Translations under genes and position numbers: made by a program | Assembly: GCA_000231825.2 (NCBI GenBank) | Contig: JH720339.1 | Location: 557,285 to 621,284 of the forward strand | DNA: 64,000 bases | Reading direction: 5' to 3' | Source: Tetrahymena elliotti 4EA | Lineage: Eukaryota; Ciliophora; Oligohymenophorea; Hymenostomatida; Tetrahymenidae | The notes under the pieces: model-generated | What the model saw: only the letters and a program-made list of their open reading frames with translations | Databases searched by the model: none | What the model was told of the DNA's origin: nothing | Shown: piece by piece, positions 51,301 through 63,282 of the stretch | How positions within the stretch are numbered: position 1 is the first letter of the stretch | Layout: each line of letters begins with the position of its first letter

Positions 51301-54300
51301 GAAATTTTTAGGATGTATAGATGCTTTATGAATAACAACAAGATAAAGTACAGATTTTTAGCTCTTCATGGAGATTTGGGTATGGGAAAAACAGCTGTTG
51401 CTAAAAAAGTAGCAAGACATTTAAAAGAAAGAGGTCAGGTAGTTGAAATTATTTTTGAAGATTTTGAAAGAATGAAAACAAAAATTACTAAATTTGAACA
51501 AAAAATGAGACTTGGGTATCATACAAAAGAAGTTGCGTACAACCATTTGAAAGATAAAAAAGTTTTGTTTATCTTAGATAACTGTGATGATCTAATCAAG
51601 AATAATAGATTTAAATTTGAAACAACTCTTAATGAATTAGCTTAAAATACAACAGCTAAATTTTTAATTATTTCTCATGAAAAATTTGATTTAAAGCTTG
51701 GTTAAGGATAAATTCAATAATTCACTCTAGGAGAACTTGGTGATTTTTATGTTAAAAAAATAATCGAATACTATGCAGGTGATACTATTCGTGAGCACTC
51801 AAATAATCCTTAATTTAATGAACAACTATCAGAATTGATTAAAATTATGCCAAAGTCACCTAAATCTATTATGGAAGCCCTTCAAAATATAAGCGAGAAT
51901 ATGGATATTTCTTAAATTTTGACATCTCTTAAAAGTAACTAAATAGGTGATAGACAAAAAGAGTTCACCACCTTCAACCTCTTGATGAAGTAAGATATTT
52001 TACATAATAATAAATTACTTCAATATTAAAAATAAATATTTTCTTATTTATAGGGATTTAAGACAAACAAGTTATTAGGCATACGATATGCTTCTATTGA
52101 TTAGTTTATTCCCTCATGGTGTCAGTATAGAAGATTTAAAATTCTTAGAAAAAAAGAAGAAAATTCCTCATGATTGGGTAAAATTAATGGAATGTTTAAC
52201 TCTTTATACAAATGAAACTGCTGCAAATAGAACATCTGAGCTGGCTTAGCATGAAATGCCTGATATAAGTGGATTAAAGAGAATGCAAAGCAAAAGACTC
52301 ACAATATTTTCTCAATTTAAATAAGAAGAAGATAATATGGAAGAAGATGATTTTGATAATGATTAGTAGCATGAGGAATCTTATCGCTATAAGAAGTTTA
52401 AAAATGGATAATATTTCTGGATGAGCGTATAACGTAAATTTGATGTCGTTGTATTTAGAATCAAAAAATTTGTTGTAGAGCAGTTAAAGTAATAAGAATA
52501 CAGATAAGACTTATTTCACAAAGAGATCTTGATTTTGGAATACCTTTCAATATTTTCAAGAAAATTACTTCATAATTTAAAAGAAAAATCTCACCATTAA
52601 GAGAGATTAATTGAGTATTGTTCTTTAAGTCACTCTGGCTTATTCGGAGTTCACTATGTCCCTTCGAACTAGCTACATAAATCTCAACAATCCTAATCTG
52701 CTAAATCTAACAGGATCCAAGAGACTGGAGAATCTGATAATGAATATTATGAAACTACTCCTGAGCATGTTCACTGCAATTCAAGAGGTTTCAGTGAAGA
52801 TAGAAAAATAAGTGTATCCCATAGAGACTCTGTTCATTTAGACAAGAAATAATCTGATAAAGTATAGCAAAAGCTATTTTAAAGTTTAACTCCTATTGAT
52901 GTGTTTAAGTTACATGAAGGTAATTTCTATTCATATCTAAATGTCGAAGATCACAGATAAATAATAGCTCACATAAGTAAATTTCAACTAAATAATTACT
53001 TTAAATTAATTTTAATTGTTTTATTTAGATAGCAAATAATGTGATGAAAAATAAAAGTAAAAAATTAAGAAACACATTTAAGATTTATGTGTAAACATAC
53101 CATCAATCCACAAATTATTAGATGAGCTTTCTACAAGTGAAGAATAGTGTGTCTAAGCAGAACAGGTAATTGATGAATTGCTAAAAAACCACTAAAACTT
53201 TTAGTTCTTAGTGGCAAAATCAAAACTTTTGTTTTTAAAAATATCATTGTATATTGAAAAATTTTTATCTGACCATATGAATGTTTCAATTGAAGATGTT
53301 ATTCATAGAGATGAAATAGATGGTTTTAATGAAGAAGTAGATAAAAAATTTACTGAATTTGATAGAAATGAAGTTTTCACGTAAATTTATATTTTTGAGA
53401 ATCAAAAATTAATTTTTTTATTATTAAAAGAGAACTGATGGAAATTGAGAAACAATTTATTATTTTTTATTTAATTTATGTTTCATTCAAAAAAAATAAA
53501 GAAAATGAACTCTCTCACACTTTTGAGTAAATTCTTAAAGTTCCTAAGGATTCAAGATTTAATGGAGTCAAAGGGAAAGTCAATTTAATTTTAGAAAGTC
53601 TTATTCCTAAGCTATTGCTGAGGATAAAAGAGCTCAAAAAGAAAGATGATTCAATTGAAGAAGAAAAAAAGGATATTAAAATGGGACCTGAAAGTTTGAA
53701 TATTTTAGAGGGCAAATTAATTTTACTCAATTCTCTTTTTGAACTTGAGTTCAATACTTAATTCTAGCTTAGATTCCTGGAACTCGAATAGACCATAAAA
53801 GTCTTTGAGAGTAATGGTCTCAATAGCTTAATGATTCAAGCTACAATAGTATACTGCAAAAAAAAACTTAATGGACTTAAGAATTCTAGAGATACTCAAA
53901 ACCTGATAAAATTAAAAAAAGATATGATAGATCCTGCTCTAAATAATTCAAAAATATGGAAATTGACTAGCTTAGAAGCTGATTGCAAGAAAATATTAGG
54001 AGAAATTAATGATTAGCTCCATCATATCAGTTCTAATGTTTTCTAATTTATGAAAGCTGCCCCTATTATTTATTAAGATAAAAAGACTCCTTACGGCCAT
54101 ATTATTCGCCTAAATTAATCATTTAAAAGAAGAATTACAGGTAACAATTTATCATTAAATGTTAATTTAACTTCATTAAAAATATATAAAGATGTCCTAA
54201 GTAAAATGGGAAAGGAGCTCAATCTCAAATTCGAAATTCAGACAATAAAGCATTTTAAAGAGTGCCTGTAAAGGGGTTCAAAGGTAAAATTTAAGTTTTA

Positions 54301-57300
54301 GTTATTTGTTGATTTCTAATATTTTATAAAAATAGTTTATGTGTATTACTTGTGACGATGTAGAGGAAGATGGTATTATTGTAGAAGAAGATTAACTTCC
54401 TTTAATGAGAAAATATAAAGAAAATGAAATGGAAGAATATTATAAATAGCATTATGAAGAATTTGGTTAAATAGAAATTTTAATGTTATGTGCTCCTAAT
54501 GGCCTTAAGCTAAAAGAGATGTTTTGTAGGATTATTGATAAGGTTAATGACTCAATAAGAAAAATGTAAAATAATCCAGACAAAAGGTAAACTAAGTCCA
54601 AATCTACTGATGAACACAAAGGTAAATTTATTACAAATTCATAAAATTATTTTGAAGAATAACATTTTTTTTATTAGACAAAGTTGATAGGGATTCTGAA
54701 CTTAGAAGAAGACCAACTATTATTGCTTTCTAATTTAAGTAAATTAAGAAATACGTAAGGCCTAATTTTGGTAGAAGACCAACTATGATGAGCTAACATA
54801 TTTAAGAAAAAGAAAATGGAGATTAAAGTAATACAAGCAAAAAAAATAAAAAATAAACATTGAACAAAAATGGAAAGGAATAAGATTTTAGTACAAATAT
54901 TGAAGAGGATGAATATGAAGACTTTTATTTATACTATCTAAGAGAATTTGCAACTCAACAGTTCTAATTTGAATTTTTAACTTAGCTCTTATCAGATAAG
55001 CCTGATCCAAATCCATAAGCACATATTAAGAAGGCTTTTAATTATGCAAAATAAAAAATGGTTGAAGCTACTATTACAGTTTGTTCTGAAGAAATAAGAG
55101 ATGAATAAACCTTTGAATAAATTCTAGGAAAAGGTCCTGATCTTTTTCTATCTGATCATTGGATGGATGCGTAAAATTACTTTGAAATTTTTTAATTAAT
55201 AACAAAAAAATAATTTATTCAAAAAGAAAATATGAATTCAGAAAAGGGTAAATCATAGATATTACTTCTGAGCGTCCTCCTTAAAATTTAAATAGAAATT
55301 TCCTTAGAATCTCAGGAAGAAAACAAGATATTTACATTATTTTGCAAAAAATTTAAGAAAGCTGTGTTAATATTTATGGATAGATGGGTATAGGAAAATC
55401 TATTGTAGCTTAGCAAGTAATTTAATTTTATTAAGTCGTTTTTTTATTATAAAATAAATTTATTTCTCATTTGCAGCTTTTAGAAAAATAATTTAAGAAT
55501 CAAATAAACTGAATAAAAATATTTTAATTTGAAAAAATTTATGAATTACATTTTTATTAATCACTTACAAAATAACTACATTAAAAGTTGAGTGTTATGA
55601 CTAGAGGAATTTTTAATTTTTTATAGAGCTCTCTTTAATTTTAACTAATAATTAGAGAAATAAAAAAACAGAAATTTGAAATTGTATTTTAATAATAAAT
55701 TAGATTGCTTACTTTACTTTTACAAGAAATACTTTTTGTGATGGTGTTTACTACTTTAGCCTTAAAGATCTTCCAAATCATAATTATGATCTTAGAAATT
55801 TGATGTCTTCACTGCTAGGTTTGTAGTTTAGTTAAGATGTAAATGAATATTTCTAGAATTAGAAAAAGATGCTTTTAATTTTTGATGATTTTGATATAAT
55901 TATTAACAGCTTTAATCCTTCTAATGAATATAAGATTAAATTTTTTGAGTACCTATTCTTTTATATAAATAAATTTGATATTCATTACATCCTTGTGACT
56001 CAAAAGTCTCTTCGTAGCACTCTTGAGTAAAAAAACTGTCCACTCAGCTGTATAAAGTCGAATATGCATTACCATGAAATAAAACTTTTCTCTAGAAAGG
56101 AATCACTAAACTTCTTGGATTCTTTGTTAGATTTAGAGCAAATAAATATCAAAAAAGTAATTGATAATAGAAGGTAGTTTGAATAGATATATTAAAAAGC
56201 AAAAGGTAATCCCAAAAAATTGATAGAATAGTATTGTAAAAAATTTGGTAACCCAAAGATACCAAAATAATTTTATCAAATTCTTTAGCCTCAAAATATA
56301 ATATTGTCAAACTAAACTAATATAAATACCTTGCCATTTTAGTAGATAAATAATATTCCTGTTCCACATAATACAGCTTATGGTACAAAAAAGAAAGCTA
56401 AGATTGCAAATTCAAAATCAAGAGAATTTAATACAACTCTTCCAAGTTAAGTGTAAGTCCCTGCTTTGAATATGATGTAAGTGAATTAAACTTTTAGCTA
56501 AGGAAAAATGCCATCATCAAATCCTAATAGTTCAAGATAGAGCTACATAAGCAACTACACAGGAGAGTAAAGCTAGTATTATAGTTAATTTTAAATGGAG
56601 TCTAGTCTACCAAACAGTCAAGTTTTTAATTAAGATCATAAATTTTATTCAAATAAACAATAATTACAATCTAAAAATTCTACTCAACTCCAGTAAAATT
56701 ACTATCACTAAGGTAAATTAAATTAAAATATATCTCAATCAATGATACTTGGAAACAATTTGGATAGCTCAAACTCCTCCATAATTTACAATTAATAGCT
56801 AGGAAATTCTTTTGGAGAGAAGAAGTAAAACTCTTCAAACTCTCTTCAAATTCATTAAAGCAACAAGTAAAACTTGCTAAAGATTACTTAAAGCAGTACT
56901 GTGAAGAGAGATGACCTATTAAAGAATAAAAATTCAAGAATTTTATTATAATAATCTAGTTTGATAGATTTTCCTAATTAACATCCTAGTTAATTTTAAT
57001 AATCTAATAGTGGGTATGTATCCAATTCACAGTTATTTCATAACCCTTAAATGCCTCATTCTTCTTTTACTGGCCCTAACCACTAGCACCACACGTCTCA
57101 TCCTAATATTTCTAAAAATTTTATTTTAGATAATAATTAAGCAAACAGTACTGGAAATACACCTCTAGTTGGTCCTTATAATAATTAAACTATCCCATCA
57201 TTTTCACAAATTAATCTTCACAATTCTTAACTCAAAAAATAACTTACACTTTAATCTGCTCATTAAACTCATTATAAGAATGAGTAAAAAAAATCTAGTT

Positions 57301-59609
57301 CTAAGGACTCTAGGATGCATTCTTTAAGCTAAAGAAATAAATAAGAAAAAAATTAAACAGTTATTTTAAGTGATACTGAAATTAATAGAAATGAAATTTC
57401 GAATATTTAAATTCATAAAGACACCCCTATTAGCGATTTCTACTACTCGAATAAAAATCCAGATTATAACTAATTTGGATAAGAGGAAATATTTTAGAAT
57501 CAAATTGATTATGCTTAAGATGAAGATGATGAAAGATTGCATAAAAGAGAACCTAGTGGTAATCAAATTAGTGGTAGAAATCAATTTTAAAGTTAACAAA
57601 TGTATGGATCTTTTGCTAATTTGACATAAGAAAATCTGTAAAATAGTTAGCCAAATCTGAATAATAGTGTTTAGTTAGGGTCGAATAATAATGGTACTTC
57701 TTCTAGAAAGCTAAAGAAAAATAATAATAAAAAAGTAGCCAAACATTAAGATAAGCAGCTATAAGAGTAGATTTAATAATATCACAGTCTAGATGATGTA
57801 GAAATAGATGATTAAGATGATGATGAATATTCTAACAATGAATACACTGATAAAACTGAAGAAAAAGATTTAGAAAAATTAGAGGGTTAAGAATTTATTA
57901 AAGAACTTTTTGGACAAAGTAAATCAGAAATTTAATGTGAAAATCTGTCAAATTCTGCATCATTGAAGTAAACAAAAAATAGTGGCAGTGCTCAAAACCT
58001 AAAGTCATCTCTTTATTCAAATGATTAAAATTATTCAAATAACGGAATTCCATTTGAATACTAAGTTAATAATATTGAGGAAGAAGATGAGACTAAGTCT
58101 GATGAAGAATTTATAAATTAGTTAGAAATATAGAAAGAGCTAGCATTCAACTAATTAAAACAAAAGAAAAAAGAAGCTGAAGAAGAAGAAATCACAGAAG
58201 AAACTAAAGAATATATTCAATCTTCGCTTCAAATATAAGGAGAAACTCCTTAAGTTTAAAAAGATTTATCATTTGAATTATCAAAAGGTGGAAACTTTAA
58301 CAACTTATAAGATATGGTTTCTGATTCAAATACAGAAAAATGTAGATTAGATGACTCTATGGGTAAAGAATTATAATCTGCTCAATCATCAAGCAAACAT
58401 AACTTAAAAAAATCCTAATAACATCATCATCATCATTAATAATTTGTGGAGGAAGAGTATTTACCTTAAAAAATCTAAGATGAAGAAGAAGACGAAGAAG
58501 AAGAAGAGGAAGAAAAGTATTAAAGACAAGGTTCTAAGCACATTAAAAGTAGTAATCATCATCCTCACCACTAACACCATACCCAAACTAATAGCAAAAA
58601 GTAAATATTTGAAGTGGAAAAATAAGAAAGAATATCTGATCAAGAAGATGGCTATGAAGAAGAAGATGAAGATGGAGAGCTCAATGAAGATGATGATATT
58701 GATGAAGCTTAATCTAAAGATTAATTTGCTAAAAATATTTTCTTTGAAAAAAATGAATTAAGAGTTTAAGATGATGATATAGATGATAAGCCTACACTTA
58801 AAAATGCAAATCACAAAGAAAATACTTAAAGAACTCCTGATAAAAGTATGATTGTTTTACCTTACTATATCAATCATTCCAATAGTTTGAACTCTCCTCC
58901 AATAATACCACATTCTCCAAATTAAAATATACTATTCTCTTAATATCATCATTATAGCAGCCACCCTAATTAACAACACATTCCTCAACATTAGCAATTT
59001 ACATTTTTAAATTAATAGCAGTAATATATTACTAATTAATAAATACCCCATTAATAATTTAATCCAGAATTAAATATGCAAAGTTATATATCAACGTCTC
59101 AACATCAATCTCTTGTACAATAATCTCCTAGTCCCTACACCTAATTCAATTATAATAAAAAATAAAATTAAACTTAAATAAAAGATAACTAATTTGAAAG
59201 ATAGAATAATTAACTTGTAAATATTAATATATTGAATAATACTAATCAAAGAGGAATGTTGGAATTCACTGAATAGATTTCTGTAAAATTAAAATCAAAC
59301 CAATCTCTTCCTTCTGTAATAGGGATATAAAAAAGTGATTCCTAGAGCTCAAAAGCAACCGTTCAAAGTGCAGGAAGTTAAAAAGAGAAGCTCAATTCAA
59401 AAATGTTTGCCCCAATTATATAAAATTAAAATTCATAAGAAAAATAGCACAAAAAGCAGGGAACTAAAAAAAAAATAAAGCAATCAGGTAAGTAAGCCTA
59501 AAACTTTAGTAAAAAAAAGAAAAAGGATTACAATTAATTTAAAAGTAGCAATAACTAACACAATAAATCTAGTTCGAACTTAGAAGATGAAGATGATGAT
59601 GAAGATTGA
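48342..59609 (+). CDS. giant double CHAT-STAND NTPase protein B
   Basis: Model: join(48342..50797, 50858..51235, 51294..51989, 52054..52976, 53029..53380, 53431..54283, 54336..54621, 54678..55170, 55227..55416, 55704..59609), 3,510 aa, all phases consistent. Module 1 parallels protein A: MREKQVF start, Gln/Asn linker, MYSEPIV and LPAGDPVDYELE, CHAT with His689 (HIMCHGDYS) and Cys737 (FNACHSEEVG), Cys/His cluster (CFTCCCAHSHDQNC), STAND with intact P-loop GDLGMGKT (971-978), ILDNCDD (Asp1040), winged helix SLFPHGVSIEDLKFL (about 1195), helical C-terminal part. Module 2: a region 1800-2160 aligns loosely to CHAT, with MCITCDD (about 1888-1894) at the His site and LMLCAPNG (Cys1938), then NFLRISGRKQDI, P-loop GQMGIGKS (2197-2204), DGVYYFSL, LLIFDDFD (Asp2270) and KGNPKKLIEQ. 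Tail 2400-3510 is Gln/Asn/Ser-rich with Glu and His runs. The 287-nt intron before 55704 is the least sure joint. Confidence 0.85.
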
Positions 59610-60701
59610 TTGATTTATTTATTTGTAATTAAAAAACTAAATTCAATTGGATTTATTTTAGCTTTTTTAATTTTTAAAATTAACAATACAAAAATTAATA
59701 AATTATTTTAAGATTTTCTAAATTTCAATAATAAAATAAATAATTAATGTTTCATGTTATTAACTAACTGTATTATTTCATAATACTAAAAACTTTCTAA
59801 AATTTTTTAATTAAATTTTAATACATTATTTATGTTTTATTAATTCAAAAAATTTTTTCATCAGAGCTTACTTTTTATATTTTGAATATTTTTTTATTAT
59901 TCTCTTTGGTTTCGTCTTTAATAAAATCTTTAATATGTTATTAAATTTGATAACTAAATTATTAAAAACTGGATAAGATTTAGTTATTTTTACTTTAAAC
60001 ACCTTTCTAAGATCTTCTAGCAAATCATCTTTGATTAACATTAAAGATTAAGATATACAAAGGATGAAACAGAGGAAGAAAATAAAGGGTTACTTGGTAT
60101 TATTAGATAAAGAATTGAAAATGTAATTTTATTTTTTGATGCTAAATGAAGATATAAAAAAAATGCTTTTTATTGTATTTGAGAAATAATTGAAAAAAAT
60201 CGAGTTAAATTATGTGATGGTAAGATAGCTAAAAAGAAGTAAGAAAATGAAGAAAATAATAAGGAATTTATCTTAGTTGTTAAAGTATTTATTAATGTCT
60301 TTATAGAAAAAAATATTTATTATTGTAAATAAAATTAATAATCTGAAGAATGACTATGAGAGATAGTTTCAAAGTAATTAGAACGCGTTTATAAAAAAAA
60401 GGAAATTATCATAGTTATGACAAACAAAAGATTTATTTCCAATGAATTTTGGTTCTTAGTAATCAGTAATATTGTTCATTATTGTTAAAAAGAATAACTA
60501 CATAAAGTATTTGTATAAAGTAATTAAAAAAACTATTTATTATGCATTTCTTTTAAAAAATTTACTATCAAAATAACAAATTAGTTTAATTAGTGCTAAA
60601 GTTGATAACTAAAACGCAAAATTATATTTGAAAAATCTAAAATATTAGGATAGCCCAAGATTTTACGTTTATTCTAAAGCTGATTTACTATATTAAAAAT
60701 A
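59610..60701. other. intergenic spacer
   Basis: AT-rich. A 118-codon TGA-terminated frame at 60064-60420 (starts MKQRKKIKGYL, Lys/Leu/Ile-rich) is within what chance allows under this code and has no recognised motif, so it is not called. Confidence 0.5.
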
Positions 60702-63282
60702 ATGTTTTCATAGTCTAGATAACATTTAGATTATTAGCCTACGGAAAGGATTACTTACAATCCAAATTAAACTATTTCATCTTCTTAAAAAAAGTTTTAT
60801 TTGCAAAAAGATACAGATTCTCCTATTAAAAGTAAAAGTCAATTCTAAAATTCTACAAAGAGTTTAAGCAAAAAGCAATTTGAGTTGCAAGTAAGATAAA
60901 CATTCAGATAGAGATTAGACAAAAAAAAAGAGTTTATGACATAATCTGCCTATCAAAGTACTATGACTTCTTCTGATATAAGGACAGTTGAATAAATTTT
61001 TAATTCAACTCATATGGCATTTTTGGCAGCACCAGATGATCTTTTAAATAAATCACTAGGTAAAGACTACTTGTCTATGAAGAGTTTTACTCCAATGTCA
61101 ACAATCTTAGTTAATAATTAATCTTGGCAATCGTTTGCAAAAAGAAATTCAGATTAGAGTAATACTAGGGAAGTGATGTCAAACCAACTTAATTTTAATA
61201 GAACTTAAAAAAATTTCCTTGTTAATTAAGCTTAAAAAAACTTTACAGAAAACTATGATTTATTAATTGATTCATATAGAAAGAGGGAATAAAAATTTAA
61301 TTTACCTAAAATAAAAGTTAAAAATCCTGAATAAATGCTGAATAATATGGCTAAGTAAGCTAATTCTCAATAAATTGCAACTGAAGGTAATATGCTGATG
61401 GAAAAATAATAAAATGAAGATGATGATGACCCTTTCATGAATTTAAATAAAGAATAAAATGAAAAAAAATTAACTAACTTAAAATTTTATTGGTATTGTA
61501 TCACAGATGATTGTTGGAGACCTGAAACTAGAGAATATCCTACTCTTACACATATTGATGGAGTATATATAATTCATTTTAAATTTGCTCATTATTTATT
61601 TATTAATTTGTTTATGCTTGATTTAGAAAATGTATTTATATGGAGGAATGGGTTTGGATTTATTTAATACAATAAGCTATCTAGATTTTTAAACTTGGAA
61701 ATGGGTAAGCATGGATCAAGCTGCTTAACTTTAAGAAGGGAGATATGGCCATACTGCTCATTAGTAAAATTTTGAAAAATATATTTATATTTATGATGTA
61801 AAAGATATAAAAAAGATTTACTAATATTTGGAGGAGAGAAAAAATATAACTCTCACCTTAAAATGAGATAGTGCTTTAATGATATTTAGATATACGAATT
61901 TGCAAAGAATAGCTGGAATTAGATTAGAACTTTTGGAGATATTATTGAAAATAGAAGAAATCATGCATCAGTTTTAATGACAAAGTTTTTATTTATTTTT
62001 GGTGGTATCAACAGTTACAACAAACATTTGTATGATTTCATATCAGTCAATTTAGAAACTTTTAAATGGTAATTTTTATCTTCTTTAAAATTTTATTCAT
62101 TTATAAAAATAATCATAAAGCAACATGTTACATGTGGAAGGCTTAGAAAAAGGACTTGCTTTCCATTAAATGACACCTGTTTTTAGGGGAGAAACTAAAA
62201 TTGAAAATCCTTATTATAATGTCGAAATTAAAAAATCAAAAGATAAAAAAATTAGAAAAGTAAGAGAGGAGGGTTTGTATGTGTTTGGAGGTTTATTATA
62301 AAATGGAGAGGCAACTAATTAATTAAGAATTATAAAGCTAGGATAAAAACCTTTGAAATGGGTAGTACCAGACATCAAAGGAGCCCTACCTATGGCAAGA
62401 TATTAACATTCATAACATTTCTATGAAGATTTAAATGTACTAATTGTTTATGGTGGTAGAAATGATAATTCTAAATAATATAGAAGCTATAATATGAATA
62501 TTAGTTAAAATGGAATTCTAGGTGATATCTGTATCCTAGATATAGAAACCCTAACATGGATTAGTGTAGAAGAAAATGGTCTTAAAAATCTTTAAAAATG
62601 TGCATTTGCATCATCAATAATAGGATCTAAAATTATAATTTTTGGTGGATATCAAGAAAAGGGATTCGTAAATGCAGACCTTTACATTTTAGAATTAGAT
62701 CAATCTAAGAATAGAAAATTAATAAAGGAGAGCAATAATCCTATGCAGTCTGGTTTTTCTAAAAACTGTATTTAAGTAATGGACATCTTGAACAGTAAAT
62801 TAAAAATGAAATAAACTTAGTAATTATATTAACATAATCATTTTAATCATAAAAGACCACACTGATGTGTTTGATATTTTTGATGAGTTTTCTAAGCAAA
62901 AGATAAAAAAAAACTAAATTAATGATTCAAGCAGTAAAGTAGAATTATCAGAAAATGACGCAAGTTAATTATTAGGAATGAGAACTTATTAACCAATACC
63001 ATAAAGTATACTCAAAAACAGAAAGTCAGTAAATCGGTCATTTTTAATTTCTATGCAATAAAACTAATTTGGACCTAAGTTTAAAGTAAATTTTTGCATT
63101 GATGAAAAATCCATTTATTTTTTTATTTATAATTTAAGGTTGATTAAAATGGAATACCTTCTTTAAATTGTGTACCTGAAGAAGATGATGAAACAGGCCA
63201 GGTAAGTACAAAAATTATTACAGACCAAGACAAATAAAATGTAAGTAAAAATAAAAAAACAGTAAGTTATGCATAAATATGA
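60702..63282 (+). CDS. kelch-repeat protein
   Basis: Model: join(60702..61562, 61627..61763, 61805..62068, 62121..62794, 62856..63085, 63139..63282), 769 aa. All phases agree and an in-frame TGA lies 21 nt upstream of the chosen ATG. The first 260 residues are polar, Gln/Ser/Lys-rich. Kelch motifs then recur, each ending a strand with the double-Gly: YLYGGMG, LLIFGGEKK, FLFIFGGINS, LYVFGGLL, LIVYGGRND, IIIFGGYQE, with linking blocks such as GRYGHTAHQ, NRRNHASVL and MARYQHSQH, and Trp after turns (TWKWVSM, NSWNQI, TFKW/C). Six blades suggest a beta-propeller for protein binding. The 41-nt intron 2 is short but needed to join GRYGHTAHQ to KKDLLIFGGE. The C-terminal 130 residues are polar. Partners are unknown; it lies next to the CHAT locus in the same direction. 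Confidence 0.9.

Noticed and set aside
51277..51645. Stand-alone 122-residue P-loop ORF
   Set aside because: It ends at TAA, which is Gln here, and its beginning reads into an intron; it is an inner part of the giant CHAT-STAND gene.
57366..57624. Overlapping ORFs on both strands in the protein B tail
   Set aside because: They are out of frame with a 1,302-codon exon and have no recognisable domain.
58461..58643. Minus-strand Phe/Leu-rich ORF
   Set aside because: Antisense shadow of the Glu/Asp-rich tail of protein B.
53439..59609. Separate third gene starting at the ATG near 53437 or 54050
   Set aside because: The sequence after 53431 aligns with the C-terminal part of paralogue A, so it belongs to module 1, and no spacer or TGA separates it from module 2. 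It remains open until cDNA is available.
60064..60420. 118-codon TGA-terminated frame
   Set aside because: With a single stop codon, frames of this size occur by chance; its composition is only Lys/Leu/Ile with no motif.
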